Positions 55,693-64,000 of a stretch of DNA of 64,000 bases are shown here, in pieces; the stretch's first letter is position 1; each line of letters starts with the position of its first letter. This DNA comes from Erodium maritimum (lineage: Eukaryota > Streptophyta > Magnoliopsida > Geraniales > Geraniaceae), in contig OY997588.1 in assembly GCA_963921825.1 (NCBI GenBank), positions 123,748,715 through 123,812,714 of the forward strand, read 5' to 3'. Made by a program: the position numbers and the translations under genes. The notes beneath the pieces are model-generated. The model had not been told where the DNA came from. It did not search any database and worked only from the letters and a program-made list of their open reading frames with translations.

Positions 55693-58523
55693 TGTCACGC
55701 CCCAAATCCGGTTTTGACCGGACTCGAGACGTGACCTGAGTTGAAATACTTAAGAAATGTGAACGATAGATAAAGGTTCCAAAGTCTCATACCAACTTCG
55801 TCAAAACGACATATCAGTAAATAGTTTAAAACATCGTGAGTCACAGCTCAACATAAATAGTCAAATAAGGTATGTCCAACACAAAAGACCAACATAACTC
55901 TAGTGCGAACCCGAAGAGTCCCAAAGCTCCCTAGCCTCGGCCTCTCTAGACATCCGGTACTCCTGTAAAACAGTTAGAAACCAAAGGGGGTGAGCTGACG
56001 CTCAGTAGGAAAAACCTTAATGATTCAACCCTTAAGTTAAAGATGAACTGTCTACGAATGTAACCCGAACGACAGGACGATATAATAAATAAGGAAGTGA
56101 TAAGAATAAGAAATAATTGCAACAACGTAATAGTATCCAATTAACAGTGACATAAATAAATTCATAATAAATAATTTAAAGGACGAATAATAATAAACTG
56201 GGAAATATTAGTATCTTGCCAACCACTTGCTTTCTCAAGCCTCCGATCCGTGAATAGATTCTGGGATCACCTCGGTTCCCATAACCCGATCCACCAGAGT
56301 ATCCACATCACATCAGATTTTCCCTCGGTCCTTAGGAGGTACATGCACCGGGGCACCGAAACTAGTTCGGAAATGCCACCTAAGGACCATATGTCATAGG
56401 GGACCAAGTAGTGCACCCACTGGGATGCAGTTCCTCGGGGTGAAACTATAAGTAATCCTTTCCCTGCAGGGTAAAAATGTCCAGTTGCCCGCAGGCCCAA
56501 TGATCCATGCCCCGCAGGGTCCCATAACCAATTGCCCGCAGGCCCAATAATCAATGCCCCGCAGGGTCCCATAGTTAATTGCCCGCAGACCCGATAATCA
56601 ATGCCCCGCAGGGTCCCATAACCAATTAACATCCCGCAGGATCTGCCAACACTCAACTCTCATAATATCCAGTAACCAATACTCTCACACTCTAAAACGC
56701 GGTCAATAACTCACTGTAACTGTCCAACTCCAACCACCTCATCGGCACCGGATTACCCCCCCGGTGTAGTACCGAACCAAGCAAGCAAGCAGACAAACGA
56801 ACGAACAAGCATACATTTCACGAATAAGAACAAAGGATACAAGCATTATCATTCATCCATCAATCAACACACATCGGAACACACTTTCATCACTACGAAG
56901 ACATCTAACACCATTCCATACTTACCGTATACTTACCTGTCACGAACCATCGGTACATCGATCACCTGATTGTACCCCTTTGGCACAACCAGTCATACTC
57001 GATCATCCGTTCAACCAACAATTATATCAACATAAATAGTCAATCAACCAAGTATGCATTCGACCAATCAAACATCAAGTGATCGAACAGATAGGCATTC
57101 GATAAGACAAGTTAATCTAGTTTCATTAGACTCTTAAGTTCACCCGACAACAACCAATCAAGCATGTGAACCTAGCACACAACTAATCCGAGAGCTCTTC
57201 CCAGCCTCTCTACCAGTCAATCAATTTCCCAAGTATTGAAAGCACACTTCACTAATTGTCATTGTCCTAAACATGCATACTAGACTCATCCATTTATTAG
57301 TAATTGAAATACGATTATTCTAGTTATTCGCATCTTATAGGCAACTCTAGGACCTTTCCGATTTCATTATCCTAATCATGCATACTAAGCGTTAATTAAG
57401 AAATTAAGACTTTCCCTACCTCAAGGTCTTGCTCTCAACGCTTTGATGAAGCCCGGTGGTCACCACTCCGCTCTTCACTCGGGTCCCGGCGTGATCTTTG
57501 CTCTTCTAGCTCGGGTCCAACATCTTCGCTCTCGGGCGAAGTCCCGTCTAGGTTGACACATAAAATGTCCAAATCAATAAGGATAAAAGTCCCAAGTTCC
57601 TCTGATTTAATCACAAGTTACCCGTTCCAAAATCTCACCTTGAGTTCGTTAAACCGGTTTATTAAATCTGATTTTAAAACGGTTTCCATTAAAGTCCGGT
57701 TGACCCGGGTCCGAACCCGAACTGGTCCAGACCTGGTCCTGAAGTCCAACTGGGTCCAACTGGGCTGAAGGTTGACCTGGGCTGAAGGTCCATCAAATCA
57801 CAATCGGGCCCAGGGCCCAAATGCTGTTGAGCCCAACTGGCCACAGGGCCCAGTATGCTCACCGACCCAAGGCCCGTTTGTTCTGCCCATTTTGGTCCGA
57901 TGAGGTCGGCCGGAGCTGGACGTGACGCCGACGAGAAAAGGTGCTCCGGCGGTCTCCCACAGTGGCAGGTGCGGTGTGATGACGACGAGAGAGAGGCGGA
58001 GGACGGCGGCGGGTCTACGGCGAACCCGAGGTCGTGGCGGTGGTGGTTCAGGCGAGAACCAAGGCTCGTCCGTCGTCCAGATCTGACGACGGCTCATCTT
58101 CTCCGGCGAGTGTAGTTCGACGGAGCTCGGGTTTTCGACGACGTGTTCGTCCTTACGCAGCTCGTCCGGCCGGCTGTCTGGCGGTGGCTCATGGAGTAGA
58201 GGAGGACGGCGAGGGTGTCGGACGAGTTCGAGCTCGGAGACGTCACACGTTCTCCGGCAAGCTCGCTCTGATTCCGGTCGTGGGAGGTGCGATGGAAGCT
58301 CGGAGGTGACGGGGGAAGACTCTGCGCGTCCGGTGGCGTGGCCGGAGAGGGAGGGCGAGCTCAAGGGTCGCCGGCGCCGATCTGGAGAGAGGGGAGACGA
58401 AGGGTCGAGGAGGCAGGTGTGAACAGTATCGAAATTAGGGTTTGGCCCCTATTTATAGAGGAGCTTCGGTTCTGGGTTGGGCTTGTAAGCTGGGCTGCTC
58501 AACTGAAGCGAATGGGCCAGAGA
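55693..58523 (-). mobile_element. Giant TG...CA element, probable solo LTR (copy 4)
   Basis: LTR-type fossil in minus orientation. Its 3' end (GGGGCGTGACA on the minus strand) is at 55693; TATA box TATAAATA at 58457-58450, GC-rich segment 57890-58440, CTTGAGGTAGGGAAAG box near 57410-57425, minisatellite 56462-56645, palindromic box near 55990-56010. The first ~120 bp of the family are missing at the right edge, where other sequence begins. It is closest to copy 2. Confidence 0.7.
56462..56645. repeat. Minisatellite inside giant LTR copy 4
   Basis: Alternating units TGCCCCGCAGGGTCCCATA and TTGCCCGCAGGCCCAATAA form a composite period of about 47 bp, about four times. It is the complement-strand relative of the array at 30074-30205. 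Confidence 0.88.
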
Positions 58524-58631
58524 TTTTATTTTAGTACCCCATCGAAGATAGATTTTTTTTCTTGTATCAACAAAAATATTATTAGCGACCCCGTCTTTCA
58601 AGGTGGAAAACAAAGATAGAATGATACAACC

Positions 58632-59470
58632 ATGGAGCACAAGTTTCTTCTTCTCCGAAGAAACATGTAAAGAGGCAAAAGAAACCGAAGGTTGCAGTGA
58701 TTTATCAGACACCGATTCTCCCTCAGTCAAGTCCTCGTAGGCTAGACAGGGACATTGGGATTATGTAAAGCAGGTTGGAATCAAAGCTCTGAAGTTGGAT
58801 GAATATGCCATAGATCAGTTCAATAATTTGGATCTGGAAGTGTCTGAACGTTTAGACTTGGAAGGGGATGAGGACGACATGTATGAAGATGTGTGTGATG
58901 ATGAGGAACTGGAAGCTTTTGGGTCTATTCCTCTTTCTCTGACTTTACATTGACAGCACAAAGATTGTGCCAATATGATGTTTTATTACACCTTGAAGAA
59001 CGTCATGTTGTGGCTTGGTTTGTGGCTTGGACCTCAATATTCCTCACTCTTAAGAATTGTTTCAGTTTCTGTTTAGTGAGGAGGGTTTATGGTCCCGGAG
59101 TGAGCACTTGTGTTGACTGAGTTTATCTTATGTGGCTCTATGTTTTGCGATTGTCGTTGTGCTTTGAAGCTGAGAAGTTTGTTTGCAGTTATTGTGTTTC
59201 TTTCTGCTTAGAGCTACAGGCCTGCTGAAATGCGGGGTTTCTTGGTGGAGTGACAAGCTTGTCGGGCAGCTTGTTTGGTTTGAAGATGTTTACTGCAAAT
59301 TTTGTTTTCTGCTGGTTTTTTAGTGTTTTTGCTTAGTTTCTTGTGTGACAAGCACGTTTATTTACTATTTATGTTTTTTCTCAGAATCGGCCTTTTAGGT
59401 CTTGAATTATGCTTTTCATTGTACTACCTTTTAGTATAATGAAAGTTCCCCTCGCTTATCAAAAAAAAAA
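58632..59470 (+). mobile_element. Retroposon 3' end with acidic ORF tail
   Basis: The 14-bp duplication AGAATGATACAACC (58618-58631 and 59471-59484) and a poly(A) at 59460-59470 define an 839-bp insertion. The first ~320 bp hold a plus-strand frame with one stop, ending at about 58954 in an acidic C-terminus (LEGDEDDMYEDVCDDEELEA). This is not a zf-RVT or RNase H ending, so the gene before the 3' UTR may be of ORF1 type. Confidence 0.75.
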
Positions 59471-59788
59471 AGAATGATACAACCCTAGAACGAGGATCAA
59501 ACAAAAACCTTCTCAAAATATCAAAACACGAGCAAAAGAAAAAACACAAAAACAGACCATGCAATAGAAAAAAACGAAAATAACATCGTCCGAGTCTGGT
59601 CACCAACTCGCCTCGCCACCAAGAACAGAAGCTAAGTCATGTTCCGCGAGTTTCCTACACAAGTGCCTGGGAAGGCACACCAATCCACATACATGCAACC
59701 GGAACCAAGTCTCCTACCAGATGCAGGACATTAAAATAACGAGCATGCAACTTCCTCAACCCTTCATCAAAGAGCTCCACCAGACCAT

Positions 59789-60195
59789 AATATCGGAATT
59801 TTATATCGGTACGTGTAAGTCAAGGAATCGCTCTTTGGATCGAGAAAGAGTTGTCCGGCCCATCGATATTGGGAAACAGGTTGAGCAAGACCGATATAGA
59901 AATAATCAACTTGCAGCCTCGCCTCACGGGACAGACGCATGGACTAAAGTTCGTGAGTTGGTTTCTAAGAAGAAAGATGTGATTGTTCGTCTATGACTTC
60001 GGAAAGCGAGGGTTGGAAGGGTTCTCTATTTTGGTTTTGTTCCTTGTTTCGTGTTAGGAAAAGGCTTGGCCTTTTAGCTCCTCCTTATTGGAGCTCCTTT
60101 GTAATCGTTGTCTTGTTCCCTGTTCTGCTTGAACAGGGCATTCCAGTCATTTGGATTCGGCCTTATTAATATTTTCGAGCTTATAAAAAAAATAG
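59789..60195 (+). mobile_element. 5'-truncated LINE 3' end
   Basis: Flanked by the 17-bp duplication GAGCTCCACCAGACCAT (59772-59788 and 60196-60212). The coding end (KVRELVSKKKDVIVRL, stop about 59996) is followed by a 3' UTR ending TTCGAGCTTATAAAAAAA. Confidence 0.85.
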
Positions 60196-61856
60196 GAGCT
60201 CCACCAGACCATTAAAGACTGCCCCATTCCTTTGTAACCAAATATACCATCAGGCTATATAACCAAGTTTGAGCCACACCTTATTGTGCCTCAAAACTCA
60301 CATATCATTCTAACCCACCAATACAATAAAAAAAAGTCAGCTGGTATAATCCAGAACAACGACCACCAACCATAAACCCTGGTCCATAAGACAAAGGCAT
60401 ATTCACAATGTAGTAACATATGCACTATGTCCTCAACAACAAGTTTGCATAAGTTGCACAACATAGCATTTAATGCGATCGTACAACCACTTGCCTCCAA
60501 GAAAACCAAAGTGGGTAACGCGTTATGCATTATTAGCCACATAAAGATACTATATTTTGGAGACAGTCCTTTTAGCCAAAGAAAGGAAGTCCAAAAAATA
60601 ATGTCAGATTGAGGCGCTAACAATTTGTAAACCACATCTTTGGAGAAACGAGGACTCTTGACCCATACCACTTTATCTTCAGGATCAGATAATCGAACGG
60701 GTCGGAGTAGATTTTTAAGATCTGTTTCTTCCCCCTACTCCCACAAATACAAATTTCGGCGAAAAATGACTGAAAAACCTTTGTTCTTCCAATACTCACA
60801 CACTGCTCCATTTTATAGAGCTACAGCCGCATATAATTGAGGAAATTTCTCCCAAAATGGCCTATCACCAATCCACGTGTTGTCCCAAAACCGGATCCTT
60901 TTACCATTCCCCACTTTCAATGCAAACATTGGTTGCCAAAGAGTCCTTGGAATCGATCATCAGATGCAAGATTCATCAAATGACCAAACAAAAAAGAGCT
61001 ACCCGACTTATCTAATTTTGTGAGACCCCATTCCCACTTATTCCACTTAATTTTTTCACAAATCAATTCGTTCCACAAATAGTTCTCCTCTTCAACAAAA
61101 CGCCAAAACCACTTAGCTAATAACAGGCTCATATTTACCTCTTCTAGTCTACGAATACCAAGCCCTCCAGCTGATTTAGGTTTACACACCTTCTCCCATT
61201 TCACTTTACGCAACACCCTCCTAGTCACACTATGTGACCATAAGAAACTTCTCTGCCAATTCTCAAGGATTCTGATCACAGCCTTCGAAGCCTGAAACTG
61301 ACTCATATAGAAAACAGGGAGAGATGCCAAAGTAGATTTAATTAACACCACACAACCAGCTAAGTTCAGATTGTTGGCCTTTCAGCCATTTAGGAACGCC
61401 TTCAGCTTTGCAATAACAAGCTCCCAAAACACAACCCGCCTTGGGTTTAAACCCACCTGAAACACTAAGTATGGTATCGGTAAGGAGCAAACTTCACAAC
61501 CCAGGTGAACTCCTAGCTGGCCAGATGTGAGTACACAGCCATTGAAGAGAATCGCTTTAGATTTTGAAAAATTAATCTTTAGCCCCAATATCTCTTGGAA
61601 CAAAGTTCGCAGATATGTGAGCTTAATAACTTCGTTAGCCACGATAATATGGTATCGTCTGCAAATTGGAGGTGAGACACAACAGTACCATTCCGCCCCG
61701 CCTACACACCCTTAAAATCACCCCCACATATCTCATCCTCCAACATCTGATGTAATCCCTCTGCCACAATCAAGAACAAAAGGGAGGCAAGAGAAAAACC
61801 TTGATGAATACTGTTTTCAGTTTTAAAATCCTTGCTTCCAGAACCATTTATTAGAA

Positions 61857-62244
61857 GGGATAACTTTGTTTCCTAACCTTTACAAACGTTTCATTATCAG
61901 ATCCTAACTCAGGCCAACGTTTGGTCTCAATTCCTAACATAATAGGTTTGGAATTTCTCAGAAACTATAAAAAGCCGTCTAAACTCACGATTCCGTCAAC
62001 TCATCCAAGCGTTGTCGTTGTTGGCGTACATTACCCATGGTGCCTTCCTCGACGTTGAACTTATCCTCGTTCTCAAGCAACCGAACCCAATGCTCGACGA
62101 GTTGACGGGCTCGTGAGTTTGGACGGCTTTTTATAGTTTCTGAGAAATTCCAAACCTATTATGTTAGGAATTGAGACCAAACGTTGGTCTGGGTTAGGAT
62201 CTGATAATGAAACGTTTGTAAAGGTTAGGAAACAGAGTATTCCC
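61857..62244. mobile_element. Fold-back Mutator-type MITE, 388 bp
   Basis: A perfect 9-bp duplication TTATTAGAA lies at 61848-61856 and 62245-62253. TIRs of about 130 bp start GGGATAACTTTGTTTCCTAACC, with TCCTAAC repeated three times at about 31-bp spacing. It is inserted in LINE ORF2. Non-coding. Confidence 0.9.
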
Positions 62245-62789
62245 TTATTAGAATAGATAAATAAGCTTCAAAGCAACTCCCCATCCACCACCTCCATTTC
62301 ACCCCGAAGCCCATAATCCTCAAAACATCATAAATATAAGACCAACTAGCCTTTTCGAAGTCCAATTTAAGGATCACAACTTCGAAAGCTATCAAAAAAC
62401 CGCCTACCAGTTGTCACCCCGCCACAAACCCATTTTGGGTGTCATTAATTTAATCTGAGATGATTGTTTTCAGTCTATTTGCCAAAAGCTTTGCCAAGAT
62501 TTTGTAATGGACATAATTTAAACTTATAGGACGAAATTCATCAAAGGATTCGGGATTTACCACTTTAGGGATCAAAACCATAACCGAGGAGCTTATTCCC
62601 TTACCAAACTTGGTCTAGTGATGATTGTCTGACGCAAACTGAAGCAAATCTACCTCAATAATGTCCCAACAAACTTTGTAGAAAAGCATGAAGAAACCGT
62701 CCGGACCCGGGGATTTATCACTCCAACAATCTAAAACAGCTCGAAATATCTCTTCTTCGCCAAAATTAGCTTCCTATTCTGAAGCTTGT

Positions 62790-63006
62790 AATACGGAAAG
62801 ATGAGCAAACTAAAACAGTGGTATATGAAGGGGAGTTACCTGAGGCTTCGAGAACCGAAGTTTAAAGTGATCAAATTGGGTTTCAGACCTCAAGTTGTAT
62901 TTTTTTAACTTATGGGGAGTGTTTTTTCTGTGTTCTTAGTTTCTTTTCTTTATGTTTTTTTTTCGTGAGAGGTTTAGTTTATATCTGTCTTACCGATCAA
63001 AAAAGA
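62790..63006 (+). mobile_element. Possible LINE 3' UTR tail
   Basis: T-rich sequence ending TTACCGATCAAAAAAG resembles other L1 tails in the window; no target duplication was identified. Confidence 0.35.
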
Positions 63007-63900
63007 ATAAGGTGTGCCATCGATCATGAAACCAACAATATACACAAGACCAAAGAACCAGACATACATGAAACTGATGCATACCTACACAATTTAAATA
63101 ACATATCATTTCTAATTTAACGTCATTTGATGTAATGTTATACATATTTCCTCGAAATAATTACCTCCCAACACACCCAACATTGTAGAGGACCACACTA
63201 TATAGAGCTACTAGTTGAATTCATTTGTAACCTGTAAACCTTTTTGTTTGCAGGTACGCATACATATGAATGTGGGCGTATAATATAGAAGCCCCAAAAT
63301 GAGCACACACATGGCAATGGCATGATGTAAAAAGGAAGGCGAAGGACAAGGTTAGCAGTAGCACAACTATATATATGACCAACAGACACAACAGCTACGC
63401 AACTGGATCTCGAATTGGGTGGCTTTGTCCGAGTGGGGATGTCATGTGGTTGGTGTTGGTCCTAAGCCTAGCTAGTAGCTACTACCTTCCTAGCTGCTAC
63501 TCTACTATGTGTCTTACTCCATAGAGTGGTCCCAAATCTGACTATACTATGTATCTACACCTACCATACATTAACTGCTCCAAAACCCTAATTATTATCA
63601 TTGTTTAAAGTAAAACAAAGGATGCTACTTCATTATGCCTCTGGATATGATACGATTATCCAAGTAGAGCATGAGAGCCAAGTCCTTTTTTCTTTCCTTA
63701 ATAAAAAATAAAACTTGAAACTCAGAGGATGTATATCAATATCAACAGATCATGTGTGGCAGTGGTGGAACAGAAAAAAAATTACAGATCGTCAAGATAA
63801 GAAACAAAAAGGAAAACGTTCCCGTCAGTAAATTCAAACTCAAGTTCTCTTGTAAATATTCAAGAGTCTTATACAATTAAACCAAATTGTCATATGTTAG
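63007..63900. other. Intergenic, nothing coding
   Basis: AT-rich; no gene or clear element. Confidence 0.35.
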
Positions 63901-63903
63901 GAT

Positions 63904-63961
63904 GTTCCATAGAACACCTTAAGTATAAGGTGGTTCCATGGAACACCTTAAGTATAAGGTG
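63904..63961. repeat. 29-bp palindromic tandem duplication
   Basis: Two units (63904-63932 and 63933-63961) differ at one base. Each contains GGTTCCATGGAACC-like and CACCTTAAGTATAAGGTG palindromes. It may be the end of a transposon that continues outside the window. Confidence 0.7.
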
Positions 63962-64000
63962 CGTAGGAATTGTCCTCGGTCGATCCCGGTTGAACCGGAG

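Larger units (their letters stand above)
58552..62785 (-). mobile_element. L1-type LINE ORF2 fragment carrying three insertions
   Basis: On the minus strand the reverse transcriptase starts near 62780 (KSPGPDGFFMLFYKVCWD, VMVLIPKVVNPESFDEFRPI), continues through 61642-61382 (LKINFSKSKAILF) and 61351-60917 (MSQFQASKAVIRILENWQR, KPKSAGGLGIRRLEEVN), and ends in the zf-RVT block at 60671-60291 (MWLIMHNALPTLVF, CNLCKLVVEDIVHMLLHC). A T run at 58553-58560 is the likely poly(A). Endonuclease and ORF1 are missing (5' truncation). Several stops are present. It is interrupted by elements at 58632-59470, 59789-60195 and 61857-62244. Confidence 0.8.

Noticed and set aside
56462-56645. CRISPR-like array
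   Set aside because: Spacers are themselves repeated; this is a minisatellite in plant DNA.
63418-63470. tRNA-like A-box (GGCTTTGTCCGAGTGG)
   Set aside because: No B-box at the right distance and no cloverleaf pairing.

Overview
This window is nuclear DNA of a flowering plant, most likely a eudicot. The host genes have AT-rich introns, short exons with GT-AG borders and moderate-GC codons, and the rest is nested transposons. I see five host genes. No tRNA, rRNA or CRISPR array was found.

Host genes in order: a GH10 endo-1,4-beta-xylanase with a CBM22-like module, 7 exons (minus, 1183-3423); prefoldin subunit 2 with a 5'-UTR intron (minus, CDS 15050-15487); a 125-residue plant membrane protein of unknown role (minus, 19204-19581); a YLS3-like GPI-anchored lipid-transfer protein, 3 exons (plus, 42624-43375); and an MFSD12-like major facilitator, 12 coding exons (plus, 50009-52848). 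Apart from the transporter and the LTP-like gene, which may be an old neighbour pair, they look functionally unrelated.

Mobile DNA fills most of the rest. DNA transposons: three PIF/Harbinger elements with 3-bp TTA/TAA-type target duplications (4180-6124, 13044-14793, 53448-55369; the last has a 446-residue transposase frame with one stop), and five Mutator-type terminal-inverted-repeat elements with 9-10 bp duplications (7091-8716, 16737-17358, 17440-19082, 27864-31094, 61857-62244). LTR-type fossils: two Copia elements on the minus strand (20294-23065, internally deleted; 31766-36406, very young) and four very large TG...CA elements of 2.5-3.2 kb that look like solo LTRs (28146-31008, 36407-38948, 45568-48724, 55693-58523). 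Non-LTR elements: L1-type ORF2 remnants and several short 3' tails.

The most unusual content is a set of three L1-like retroposons (10601-12873, 23468-25815, 39475-41976). Each is bounded by a target-site duplication, starts less than 100 bp before an ORF1-type gene (DUF4283 plus zinc knuckle) and goes straight from that gene into a 3' UTR and poly(A), with no ORF2. They look like full-length 'half-LINEs' that must borrow a reverse transcriptase. One keeps an uninterrupted frame of about 590 codons. Second in interest are the giant TG...CA elements, all four of which share a palindromic box about 300 bp from their 3' end, and the Mutator-type elements, whose inverted repeats each contain about three phased ~30-bp subrepeats.

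Layout: 0-9 kb xylanase, Harbinger, Mutator element; 9-15 kb half-LINE and Harbinger; 15-20 kb prefoldin, two Mutator elements, membrane protein; 20-42 kb a dense retroelement block; 42-53 kb the LTP and MFS genes separated by a LINE and a giant LTR; 53-64 kb Harbinger, giant LTR and a LINE carrying three further insertions.
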